Shown one piece after another: positions 1 through 7,088 of a stretch of DNA of 38,455 bases; position 1 is the first letter of the stretch, and every line of letters begins with the position of its first letter. Made by a program: the position numbers and the translations under genes. The notes beneath the pieces are model-generated. The model was not told the origin of the DNA. It worked only from the letters and a program-made list of their open reading frames with translations, and ran no database searches. Source of the stretch: a bacterium (GTDB lineage Bacteria; Krumholzibacteriota; Krumholzibacteriia; LZORAL124-64-63); contig WJIQ01000085.1 in the NCBI GenBank assembly GCA_014730255.1, positions 1 to 38,455 on the forward strand, written 5' to 3'.

Positions 1-216
1 CATGTAGCCGTCGGGCTCGCCGTCCTCGGCTCCGTGGCAGTCGATGCAGGTCACGCCGGCGGCGCCGTGCTTGCTCGTGAACCACTGCTTGTAAAGTCCC
101 GGCGACTTGTCCTTGTGGCAGGTCATGCACTTGCCGGCGGGGCTGTCCGCGGCCACGGCCAGGGCCGGACCGGCCAGCACGACGAGCAGTCCGACGGTGA
201 GGATCACACGCTTCAT
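1..216 (-). CDS. Multiheme c-type cytochrome, hydroxylamine-oxidoreductase-like (5' part only)
   Basis: Only the first 72 residues are present; the gene runs off the left edge. A Sec signal peptide is visible (MKR, hydrophobic stretch to about residue 20, likely cleavage near AVAA). Two haem-binding motifs follow: CMTCH at 30-34 and CIDCH at 57-61. The pattern C..CH-K....PG....W..S.H....V.C..CH resembles the start of octahaem HAO-like and related periplasmic multihaem nitrogen or sulfur redox enzymes. That assignment is from memory of the family and cannot be confirmed without the rest of the gene. The start is supported by GGGAG about 8 bases upstream of ATG. The gene diverges from another cytochrome gene, and an FNR-like box lies about 95 bases upstream. 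Confidence 0.8.
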   Translation of the reverse strand, partial: MKRVILTVGLLVVLAGPALAVAADSPAGKCMTCHKDKSPGLYKQWFTSKHGAAGVTCIDCHGAEDGEPDGYM

Positions 217-265
217 GGTAACAACTCCCGGATGGGGCCAGACGGGGTCGGATCTCGCTCAAGTT

Positions 266-288
266 AACGGCCCGTGAGGTGGGCCGTT
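266..288. repeat. Perfect 8-bp hairpin between the divergent cytochrome genes
   Basis: AACGGCCC at 266-273 and GGGCCGTT at 281-288 are perfectly complementary around a 7-base loop. It lies between the FNR-like box and the minus-strand cytochrome start, so it may be in that gene's 5' leader. No T-run follows on either strand, so it is not a typical intrinsic terminator. Its role is unknown. Confidence 0.5.
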
Positions 289-309
289 CAAGCGGGATTC
301 CTTGCATCC

Positions 310-323
310 TTGACATGCATCAA
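310..323. promoter_or_regulatory. Candidate FNR/DNR-family binding site
   Basis: TTGACATGCATCAA fits TTGAY-N4-RTCAA, the half-sites used by CRP/FNR-family regulators such as FNR and DNR; it differs from TTGAT-N4-ATCAA by one base. It is embedded in a slightly longer imperfect palindrome, CCTTGA-N6-TCAAGG, at 308-325. It lies in the divergent intergenic region of two c-type cytochromes, a plausible target for an oxygen- or NO-responsive regulator. No such regulator is encoded in the window, so function is inferred. Confidence 0.5.
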
Positions 324-406
324 GGGCTGTTGCCGGGAATCGCTCTCGACGAGACTGATAACGACAACCATGATCGGAATAAATCGCGATATCTTGCGAT
401 GAGACA

Positions 407-436
407 TTGACATACGCGGTCACGAGGGGATAGAAT
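407..436 (+). promoter_or_regulatory. Sigma70-type promoter for the tetraheme cytochrome gene
   Basis: A perfect -35 TTGACA (407-412), an 18-base spacer and a -10 TAGAAT (431-436, 5 of 6) give a predicted start near 443, about 67 bases before the ATG at 510. The FNR-like box (centre 316.5) is too far upstream for classical direct activation of this promoter. Confidence 0.65.
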
Positions 437-509
437 CAGGCCTCGATTGGCGCAGGAAGCACCCGTGCCGAACCGCGATCCCTGCCCACACTCCCGTCAG
501 GAGGATGGT

Positions 510-875
510 ATGCGAACCAGGCGAACGATCACTGCCCTGCTGATCCTGTCGATCGGCATCTTCTGGGGCCTGCAGGCTGGCGCCTATGGCCTCTTCACCG
601 CCGACCCGCCCGAGTCCGGCAACTGCAGCCAGTGCCATGACGACTGGCCCGGCGCCACGCACACCGTGCACATGAGCTTCGACTGCGGCCTCTGCCACGT
701 CGACGATGCTCCGGTGCCCGTGAGCTCCTGTGTCAGCTGCCACGATGGCGCTGGCATGCTCGACGGCCACAGCTCCCTCGAGGGTCCCGGCGACCAGTTC
801 TACTGTGGCTACTGCCACGAGGGCGTCAGTGCCGAGGCGCACGACTGGAGCGAGCTGAAGCAGCTGTTCGAGTAG
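510..875 (+). CDS. Small tetraheme c-type cytochrome
   Basis: The 121-residue protein has an N-terminal signal peptide or anchor (MRTRR then hydrophobic residues 8-25) and four CxxCH motifs at 39-43, 59-63, 74-78 and 99-103. It is thus a periplasmic or membrane-attached electron carrier. The sequence between motifs is His-rich (for example HTVH), suiting bis-His haem ligation. The ATG at 510 is chosen because AGGAGG lies five bases upstream (499-504); an upstream TTG at 447 lies close to the predicted transcription start and is not needed. The gene has its own promoter and terminator, so it is probably monocistronic. It is divergent from the multihaem cytochrome at the left edge, suggesting the two act in one respiratory chain; this is inference. 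I do not recognise a named family. Confidence 0.88.
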   Translation: MRTRRTITALLILSIGIFWGLQAGAYGLFTADPPESGNCSQCHDDWPGATHTVHMSFDCGLCHVDDAPVPVSSCVSCHDGAGMLDGHSSLEGPGDQFYCGYCHEGVSAEAHDWSELKQLFE

Positions 876-910
876 GTTCGACGCCACGAACGCTCGACGA
901 CGATCCAGAC

Positions 911-952
911 GAGGACGGGCGCTCCCATCCGGGGGCGCCCGTCCTCTTTCTT
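911..952 (+). terminator. Intrinsic terminator of the tetraheme cytochrome gene
   Basis: A 16-bp stem with one mismatch (911-926 with 931-946, loop ATCC) is followed by TTTCTT. The T-run is only on the plus-strand side, so it serves the cytochrome gene ending at 875 and not the convergent gene ending at 1010. Confidence 0.8.
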
Positions 953-1009
953 CGCCCGGATCATTCACGAAGGTCCGTCGCGAGGCCGGGGCCGGCCAGC
1001 GGTCGCCGA

Positions 1010-3172
1010 TCAGGGCGCGATCATCCTCCGCCGCTCGCTCTGCACGCCGTCGCTGAAGATCAGGTCCAGGGGGCCCGGATCGGCCACGAGCGTGGCCGAC
1101 CCTTCGCGCAGGACGGCCAGGACCGTACCGTCGCCGGGGCGGCGCACCATCACCAGCGGGTGGGTGTCCGCGTCCCAGGCGAGCCGCAGGTCGGCCGCCC
1201 GGGTGAGCGTCGGGGGCGCGAGCGGGCGGCCCGTCTTGGCCGCGTCCGAGCGTGCGAGCACGCGCGTCTGGCCCGGTCCGCTCACCTCCACCGTCGCGAG
1301 CGAGGTCGCCTTCTGCGGCGGCATCGGGATCGTCCAGGCGAAGGCCCCGTCGCCCGCGGGCAGGTCGCCGATCTCCGGCAACGCGAAGCTCGTCGCCACC
1401 ACCGGCCGGCCGGATGCGTCGCGGACCGTCAGGTGCCAGGGTCCCGCGTCCTCTGGCCGTGAGGGCACGGCGTCGACGACGAGCGCGGGGGAGAGTTCCA
1501 GCACCCCGCCGGTCACGTGGCCCCAGACCAGAAGGCAGGGGCGGCGGACGGGCGATCCGGCGCTCTTGCCGTCCCACGTGCCGAGGACCTGCTCGTACAT
1601 GTAGTCGGAGATCCACTTCGGCCGGCAGTAGCTCATGAGGTCGTGATGGACCGACGGGTCCTTGACCTCGCCGCTGGTGACATCCAGGCCCCAGGCACCG
1701 ATGAGGCCGCCGGCGTGGGGGTAGTCGGGGTCCACGGCGTCGGGTCCGCCGCAGGGGGCGTGGTAGAGCCCGAGGTTGTGACCCAGCTCGTGGGCGCAGA
1801 CCTCGTGGCGTGAGCCGGGCGCGTCCCAGCCCATGGCCACGTATCCGGGCAGGCGTCCGAGGCCGGCGATGCCCGAGCCGTAGTCGCAGCGCACCACGCC
1901 GTAATAGTGACGACCGCCGTGGTCCTCGGCCTGCCGCAGGCCGAGGATCTCGCTGAGGATCTGCCCCCAGGCGCCATTGCCGTTGTTCGCCTGCAATGGG
2001 GGCGCGGACGTCGTGTAGACCGCACGCACGTCGACGTCGACCGACGGCACGGGCATCAGCAGCCGCGTCGCGCGCACGTAGTCGTCGGCGTTGGCCGCGG
2101 TCACGTCGCCCTGCAGACCATTGGCCGACTGCAGGACCGGGATCAGGCGCACGCCCAGCGCCGGCCGTGTGACCACGTCGACGTCGGCCAGGCCCTCGTC
2201 CGGGTACCGGTTGTTGCTCTCGAGAGCCTCGGGGACGTCTCCGTCCGGATCGATGGTCACACGGTAGGAGATGCCGGCAGTCATCAGCTCGCCCGCCACC
2301 GGCAGGTTCCACGAGCTCGTCGGATCGAAACGGCGCACGCCCGTGGGCGTCGACGTTCCGCTCGCCGGCACGAGGTCGCTGCGCAGGAACGTGCCGTCCT
2401 CGTACCAGTCGACCCGCACCGGCGGTGCGGCGTCGTTGGCCTCGCTGGCCACCCCGTAGATGCGCAGGTAGCCGTCCCGGCCGGCGATCATGGGGACCCC
2501 GCCGTCCTCACGCTGGACCGCCTGGGTCAGCTCGACGGCGGCGACCGAGAGGTCGAGGCTCGCGTCCGACGCGGCGCCGTAGGTGAGGTACGCCGGGGTG
2601 GACTGCCCGGCGGTGACGGTGACCGTCTCCGACTCCGGCCACGCCCGGTAGATGTCGTCCGCGACGGTGAGCTGCCGGCCGGTGACCGTGTACGAGCCCG
2701 GGCGCAGGCTGTCCAGCGTGTCCGGCCCGGCGACCGTCGCCGTGAAGCCGTCGGGGCCGGTGACGTCGTACGAGGCGACCGCCCCGTCGGGCAGCCCGCC
2801 GGCCACCACGTGCAGGGCGCCGCGGGTGACGACGCCGACATAGGTGAGGGTGTGCTCGGTGATCTCCCCGCCGCGCACCTCGATGGTCACGGCCGCGCTG
2901 CCGGGATAGTAGTCGCTGAATCCGGCGGTGGTCGACTGGCTGCGCAGCGTGTAGGCGCCGGGGGGGAGCAGGTCGAAGGTGGTCGACGCGGACAGCTCGA
3001 CCACCGCACCGTCGGGGGAGGTGAGGGTCACCGGCGCCGACACCCCGTCCGGCAGGCCAGTGATCACGACGGCCAGCTTGCCGCCGAACGGCGGCACCGT
3101 CACCTCGTCGTCCCCGCAGGCGACGATCGTCAGCAAGATGATCAGGATCAACAGGATCCGGGTGCGCGACAT
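1010..3172 (-). CDS. Zincin-type metalloprotease lipoprotein with N-terminal Ig-like repeats
   Basis: The 720-residue protein begins with a lipoprotein signal (MSRTRILLILIILLTIVAC; lipobox IVAC). Two similar segments of about 90 residues follow (roughly 30-125 and 125-215), each with a GLPDG motif, a GPDG or SPDG turn and a PG-[AS]-YT motif, as in carbohydrate-binding or PEGA-like beta domains. A CARDB-like segment (ending DVPEALESNN) leads to a zinc protease core, HELGHNLGLYH: H461, E462, H465, H471. A downstream LMSYC could be the Met-turn. This is a metzincin-like secreted endopeptidase, tethered to a membrane; the substrate is unknown. Start: GGGAGG about six bases upstream of ATG at 3172. 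It lies downstream of the two-component pair on the same strand, behind a hairpin, so co-transcription is uncertain. Confidence 0.85.
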   Translation of the reverse strand: MSRTRILLILIILLTIVACGDDEVTVPPFGGKLAVVITGLPDGVSAPVTLTSPDGAVVELSASTTFDLLPPGAYTLRSQSTTAGFSDYYPGSAAVTIEVRGGEITEHTLTYVGVVTRGALHVVAGGLPDGAVASYDVTGPDGFTATVAGPDTLDSLRPGSYTVTGRQLTVADDIYRAWPESETVTVTAGQSTPAYLTYGAASDASLDLSVAAVELTQAVQREDGGVPMIAGRDGYLRIYGVASEANDAAPPVRVDWYEDGTFLRSDLVPASGTSTPTGVRRFDPTSSWNLPVAGELMTAGISYRVTIDPDGDVPEALESNNRYPDEGLADVDVVTRPALGVRLIPVLQSANGLQGDVTAANADDYVRATRLLMPVPSVDVDVRAVYTTSAPPLQANNGNGAWGQILSEILGLRQAEDHGGRHYYGVVRCDYGSGIAGLGRLPGYVAMGWDAPGSRHEVCAHELGHNLGLYHAPCGGPDAVDPDYPHAGGLIGAWGLDVTSGEVKDPSVHHDLMSYCRPKWISDYMYEQVLGTWDGKSAGSPVRRPCLLVWGHVTGGVLELSPALVVDAVPSRPEDAGPWHLTVRDASGRPVVATSFALPEIGDLPAGDGAFAWTIPMPPQKATSLATVEVSGPGQTRVLARSDAAKTGRPLAPPTLTRAADLRLAWDADTHPLVMVRRPGDGTVLAVLREGSATLVADPGPLDLIFSDGVQSERRRMIAP

Positions 3173-3254
3173 GGCCACCTCCCGCAGAGACGATAGGGAC
3201 GTTCCCCTTGCCGGGCAACCAACGGTGCAACTGCCGTGCCGGAGCGGAGAGAAT

Positions 3255-3272
3255 GGTCGCCGGAAGGCGACC
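3255..3272 (-). terminator. Possible terminator hairpin after the histidine kinase gene
   Basis: A perfect 7-bp stem (GGTCGCC/GGCGACC, tetraloop) lies 10 bases past the kinase stop codon. On the minus strand it is followed by ATTCTCTCC, only a weak pyrimidine tract. It may attenuate read-through into the metalloprotease gene. Confidence 0.4.
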
Positions 3273-3281
3273 GGGGGGGCG

Positions 3282-4796
3282 TTACTGCTCGGCCTCGCGG
3301 GCCTGGAGGGTGTCGGTGGCCGCGGCGAGCTGGAAGCGGAAGGTCGTGCCGCGGCCGATCTCGCTCTCCACGGTGATCCGACCGTCGTGCGCCTCGACGA
3401 TCTTCTGGCTGATGGCCAGGCCCAGGCCGCTGCTCTGGCCCTTGGTGCTGCGGCTGGCGTCGCCGGTGTAGAAACGCTCGAAGATGTGCGGGAGAACCTC
3501 GGGCGCGATGCCGGGCCCGTCGTCGCGCACGGCCACGGAGACCTTGCCACCGCCGGCATCGCGCAGGATCACCCAGACCCGGCCGCCCTCGGCGCCGAAC
3601 TTGATGCCGTTGTCGACGAGGTTCTGCAGGACCTGGGCGATCTGCAGCGGATCGGCGACCACCAGCGGCAGGTCCTCCGGGGTGTCGCACGCCAGGAGGC
3701 AGCGCTTGGCGGTGGCGGCGGCCTCGGCCCGCGCGAAGACGCCGTCGACGAGCTCGGGCAGGGGGAACTCCTCGGGCTGGAAGCGGGTCTGCCCCGAATC
3801 GAGGCGCGAGAGCTGCAGCAAATGCTCGACCAGTCGATCGAGATGCTCGAGGTTGTCCGAGACGACGCGCACGTACCGGGCGTACTCGGCCTCGGGCATG
3901 CCGCGGCCGCGCATGGTCATGGTCTCGATGTAGCCGCGCATGCTCGCCAGAGGGGTGCGCAGATCGTGGGAGATGTTGGCGATGAGCTGGCGCTGGAACT
4001 GCTCCTTGCCGCGCAGGTCCTCGATGAGCGCCTCGAGGCGGACGGCCATGCGGTTGAAGTCGCGGCCGAGGCGGCCGAGGTCGTCGCGGCTGCGGTCGTC
4101 CACGCGGTGGTCGAGCCGCCCGTCGGCGAGGTCGCCCACGGCCACGCTCAGCCGGTGGATCCGGCGGGTCAGCCAGGCCATCACGATCCAGCCCATCACG
4201 AAGCTCGCGGCCAGGCCGACCAGCACCGCCTGCAGCCAGAGCTTGAACGGATCCAGCGCGACGTCGGCCTCGGAGAAGATCAGGGGCTGCCAGGTGGCGG
4301 CCAGATAGCCGAGGCGCTCGCCGGCGGGCGTCTCCACGGCGGCGGTGTGGAAGATCCGGTTGACGTAGGCATCGATGTTGGTCGGATCGGGATAGATCTC
4401 GTCGAACGCCCAGTCGGTGTCGGTCATGTCGGCCAGCAGCTGGGGATCGACCTCGGCCACGGCGGCGTCGAGGCTGTCCGGATCGCTCGAGGCGAGTACG
4501 CGGCCGCCGGTGTCGAAGAACACGACCTCGGCCTCGAAGTCGGCGATCAGCCGCCCGTAATCCACCGCGAACGCGGCCAGCCGATCGGGCGAGGTGCCCG
4601 CCTCGCGGGCCAGGCTGTCGACCTCGGCGTCGGCCAGTTCGGCGTACCAGTGCTCCTCGACCGCGTCCTGGGCCGGCGGGGCGAAGACCATGCGGGTCAT
4701 CCACAGGTAGTACAAGGTACCCACGACCACGAGCAGCACCAGGAACAGGGCCGAGACCCGGACGTGGAGGTTGTCGAACAGGCGCGGCGTCTTCAT
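3282..4796 (-). CDS. Membrane sensor histidine kinase
   Basis: The 504-residue protein has TM1 at about 13-33, an extracytoplasmic sensor region of about 150 residues, TM2 at about 187-208 and a HAMP linker (about 209-261). The H-box ISHDLRTPLASMRGY carries the phospho-acceptor H277. Catalytic motifs follow in order: N-box QNLVDNGIKF (391-400), G1 DDGPG (425-429), F-box FERFYTGD (439-446) and G2 SGLGLAIS (456-463). It autophosphorylates and passes phosphate to the response regulator encoded eight bases upstream in the same operon. The sensor region is rich in acidic residues and carries no recognisable PAS or Cache motif, so the signal is unknown. The histidine kinase call is secure. Confidence 0.95.
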   Translation of the reverse strand: MKTPRLFDNLHVRVSALFLVLLVVVGTLYYLWMTRMVFAPPAQDAVEEHWYAELADAEVDSLAREAGTSPDRLAAFAVDYGRLIADFEAEVVFFDTGGRVLASSDPDSLDAAVAEVDPQLLADMTDTDWAFDEIYPDPTNIDAYVNRIFHTAAVETPAGERLGYLAATWQPLIFSEADVALDPFKLWLQAVLVGLAASFVMGWIVMAWLTRRIHRLSVAVGDLADGRLDHRVDDRSRDDLGRLGRDFNRMAVRLEALIEDLRGKEQFQRQLIANISHDLRTPLASMRGYIETMTMRGRGMPEAEYARYVRVVSDNLEHLDRLVEHLLQLSRLDSGQTRFQPEEFPLPELVDGVFARAEAAATAKRCLLACDTPEDLPLVVADPLQIAQVLQNLVDNGIKFGAEGGRVWVILRDAGGGKVSVAVRDDGPGIAPEVLPHIFERFYTGDASRSTKGQSSGLGLAISQKIVEAHDGRITVESEIGRGTTFRFQLAAATDTLQAREAEQ

Positions 4797-4804
4797 GGCC
4801 TCGT

Positions 4805-5533
4805 CTACAGGTGGTCCTCGGTGAAGCGATAGCCGATGCCCCAGACCGTCAGGATCAGGCGCGGGCGGTTCGGGTTCTCTTCCACCTTGTTGCGCAGGCG
4901 GTTGATATGGCTGTTGACCGTGTGCTCGTAGATGTCGGAGTCCTGGTCCCAGACTATGTCCAGGAGCTGGCGGCGGCTGAACGTGCGCCCGGGCCGGGCG
5001 GCCAGCGTGTGCAGCAGGTCGTACTCCTTGACCGTCAGCTGGACCGGATCGCCGCGGACCTCGACCTTGCGCTTGCCGTGATCGATCTTCAAGGGGCCGA
5101 GGTCGAGGATCTGGTCGCCGGCGGCGATGCGGGCGAGCTCCTCGGCGCGCTCGATCCGCCGGCGCAGGACCTTGATGCGGGCGGCGAGCTCACGCACGGA
5201 GAACGGCTTGGTCATGTAGTCGTCGCAGCCGAGCTCGAGGCCGAGCACCTTGTCGGCCTCCTCGCTGCGCGCGGTGAGCATGAGCACGGGGGTGCGGATG
5301 TCCCGGCTGCGGATCTCCCGCAGCACGTCCAGTCCGGACATGCTCGGCAGCATCCAGTCGAGGATCACCAGGCCGAAGGCCCCCGCCTGGAAGGCGTGCA
5401 GGCCGGCCTCGCCATCGGCGGCGGCGGTCACCTGGTAGCCCTCGTCCTGCAGGTGCATGCTCAGGAGGTCGATGAGTTCCTGGTCGTCCTCGATCAGCAG
5501 GAGACGCTTGCTTCCGGAGTGCTCGTTGGTCAT
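4805..5533 (-). CDS. OmpR/PhoB-family response regulator
   Basis: The 242-residue protein has an N-terminal receiver domain with the acidic pair D16/D17, phospho-acceptor D59 (VILDWMLP), switch residue T87 and K109 (TKPF). A C-terminal winged-helix DNA-binding domain (about 145-240) carries the typical HTVNSHINRLRNKVE recognition helix and the GIGYRF end. It is the transcriptional partner of the kinase that follows eight bases downstream. The promoter at 5589-5618 precedes it. Targets are not evident; the metalloprotease downstream and the divergent ABC exporter are nearby candidates, by inference. Confidence 0.95.
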   Translation of the reverse strand: MTNEHSGSKRLLLIEDDQELIDLLSMHLQDEGYQVTAAADGEAGLHAFQAGAFGLVILDWMLPSMSGLDVLREIRSRDIRTPVLMLTARSEEADKVLGLELGCDDYMTKPFSVRELAARIKVLRRRIERAEELARIAAGDQILDLGPLKIDHGKRKVEVRGDPVQLTVKEYDLLHTLAARPGRTFSRRQLLDIVWDQDSDIYEHTVNSHINRLRNKVEENPNRPRLILTVWGIGYRFTEDHL

Positions 5534-5588
5534 GAAGATCTCACACGGTCATGGCGAGGGGCGGTCGTGATACTCTCTGATAAATCCA

Positions 5589-5618
5589 ATTATACCATGT
5601 TGCTAGAGTCGCGGCCAA
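5589..5618 (-). promoter_or_regulatory. Promoter of the response regulator/kinase operon
   Basis: On the minus strand, -35 TTGGCC (5613-5618, 4 of 6), an 18-base spacer and a perfect -10 TATAAT (5589-5594) point toward the response regulator start at 5533. The leader would be about 50 bases. Confidence 0.6.
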
Positions 5619-5713
5619 GGGCAGTATTATGGCAATCGCGGGAGACTTTTCGACACGATGGATCATACTTTGTGTTAAATACTGAAAGAATCATGTAAAA
5701 AGAACCCAGGTGT

Positions 5714-5734
5714 GATGAATCCGTGATATTCATC
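5714..5734. promoter_or_regulatory. Palindrome, possible operator
   Basis: GATGAAT (5714-5720) and ATTCATC (5728-5734) form a perfect 7-bp inverted repeat with a 7-base spacer, in the AT-rich core between divergent operons. Size and symmetry suit a dimeric regulator, but no regulator can be named. Confidence 0.35.
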
Positions 5735-5895
5735 TGCGATCATCCTCGACGTTCGGGGCTGCGTGCCCCCGCCGGCATTAACCTGCGGCCGTCTTCCGTC
5801 GCGGCCCACCCCGGCGAGCCGATGGTTCAATCCCTGCTTCCTGAGGACTTGCGGGGACGCCCGGCAGCGAGGATGCGCCGCAGGTTGACATCGAT

Positions 5896-5921
5896 GCCCG
5901 GACCGGACGACCGGTCCGGGC
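5896..5921. repeat. Perfect 11-bp GC hairpin upstream of the ABC operon
   Basis: GCCCGGACCGG (5896-5906) pairs perfectly with CCGGTCCGGGC (5911-5921) around loop ACGA. It resembles the stem of an intrinsic terminator but no T-run follows on either strand. It could be a leader attenuator or a remnant terminator. Confidence 0.45.
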
Positions 5922-6122
5922 GTCGCTCGTTGCAGGGGGGATCGGTCCGGGCCGTGCAACCCGGGCGCCGCCTCCTCGTAAGAGATGCGACTGGCGGCCG
6001 CCGCGGGCTTGCGCTTGCGTGATGGCCGACGTTCGGCAGGTCGTCGTCTCGCGACGCCACGCACGATCCGCCGCTTCCTCAACGGAACCCCGACTCCGTC
6101 GGACGGAAGGAAGGCCATCCCC

Positions 6123-7088
6123 ATGACCCCGATCTCGCTGGACTTGCCTCCGGTGGGCGAGCCCTTGCTCGTCATCGAGGGCCTCCGCAAGCGCTACGGC
6201 AGCACCCAGGCCGTCGACGACGTCAGCCTCTCGATCCCGCGAGGCGCCATCTACGGCTTCCTCGGCCCGAACGGGGCCGGCAAGACGACGACCATCCGGT
6301 GTCTGATGGACATCATCCTGCCCGACGCCGGGACCATGACGCTCGCCGGCCGGCCGTTGACCCGTCCGCTCCGCGACCGCATCGGCTACCTGCCGGAGGA
6401 ACGTGGCCTCTACCGGAAGATGACCTGCCAGGATCAGCTCGCCTACCTCGCCCAGCTCAAGGGCGTGCCGCGCCGCGACGCGCTCGAGCGGGCCGAGCAG
6501 TGGATCGAGCGCATGGGCCTGTCGGACTACCTGAAGAAGAAGGTCGACAACCTGTCCAAGGGCATGCAGCAGAAGCTGCAGTTCGCCGCCACGTTCATCT
6601 TCGAGCCCGACCTGGTGATCCTCGACGAGGTCTTCAGCGGGCTGGATCCGCTGAACATCGAGCTCATGCGCGAGCTTATCCTCGAGCAGAAGCACAAGGG
6701 CACCACGATCCTCTTCTCGACGCACATGCTCGCCGAGGCCGAGCGCCTCTGCGATGCGGTGTGCCTGATCGAGGGCGGGGCGAAGATCCTCGACGGTCCC
6801 CTCGACGCGATCAGGCGCGAGTTCACCTTCCACATGGTCCGCGTGGCGTACGAGGATGGGATCGAGCCGCCCGACGCGCTGCCCGGGGTGACCAGCCGCC
6901 GGCTCGACGAGGGGACCTGGCGCCTCGAGCTCGAGGCCGGCCACGACCCCGGCGAGCTGCTCGCACCGCTGGCGGCGGCCGGACCGCTGTCGTACTTCTC
7001 GGCCAACCGGCCGACCCTGAACGAGATCTTCCTCGCGGCGGTCCGGCAGCGACGCGAGGGGCGCGATCTGGAGAGGAGCGTGTCATGA
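6123..7088 (+). CDS. ABC-2 exporter ATP-binding subunit (NatA-like)
   Basis: The 321-residue ATPase powers the membrane subunit encoded immediately downstream. Visible motifs are Walker A GPNGAGKT (48-55), Q-loop region YLPEERGLY (89-97), signature LSKGM (144-148), Walker B LVILDE (164-169) and the H-loop in STHML. A C-terminal extension of about 90 residues with a YFS..RPTLNEIFL end is typical of the DUF4162-containing NatA-like exporters of sodium, drugs or unknown substrates. The ATG at 6123 is preceded by a GGAAGGAAGG purine tract, and the protein then starts just before the conserved beta-strand. The stop codon overlaps the next start (ATGA), indicating translational coupling. Confidence 0.93.
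   Translation: MTPISLDLPPVGEPLLVIEGLRKRYGSTQAVDDVSLSIPRGAIYGFLGPNGAGKTTTIRCLMDIILPDAGTMTLAGRPLTRPLRDRIGYLPEERGLYRKMTCQDQLAYLAQLKGVPRRDALERAEQWIERMGLSDYLKKKVDNLSKGMQQKLQFAATFIFEPDLVILDEVFSGLDPLNIELMRELILEQKHKGTTILFSTHMLAEAERLCDAVCLIEGGAKILDGPLDAIRREFTFHMVRVAYEDGIEPPDALPGVTSRRLDEGTWRLELEAGHDPGELLAPLAAAGPLSYFSANRPTLNEIFLAAVRQRREGRDLERSVS

Larger units (their letters stand above)
5534..6122. other. Long intergenic region with an AT-rich core
   Basis: This 589-base gap separates the two-component operon (minus) from the ABC exporter operon (plus). Bases 5574-5740 are clearly AT-rich against the GC-rich surroundings, and hold a minus-strand promoter and a 7-bp palindrome. Bases 5741-6122 are GC-rich, have no convincing coding sequence, and contain an 11-bp hairpin at 5896-5921. 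No clear plus-strand promoter could be picked, though one must exist upstream of 6123. If transcription of the ABC operon starts in the AT-rich core, its leader would be about 400 bases. Confidence 0.6.

Noticed and set aside
5822-5840. A GGTTCAATCC stretch resembling a tRNA T-arm
   Set aside because: The flanking bases do not form the T-stem, and no anticodon or acceptor arms can be folded around it.
5723-6022. A possible 99-residue plus-strand gene before the ABC operon
   Set aside because: Arg/Pro/Gly-rich composition, no ribosome-binding site, and it contains the perfect 11-bp hairpin; more likely leader sequence.
6095-6107. TCCGTC-G-GACGGA palindrome just before the ribosome-binding region of the ABC ATPase gene
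   Set aside because: Only six base pairs with a one-base loop, which cannot form a hairpin as such; likely chance in GC-rich DNA.
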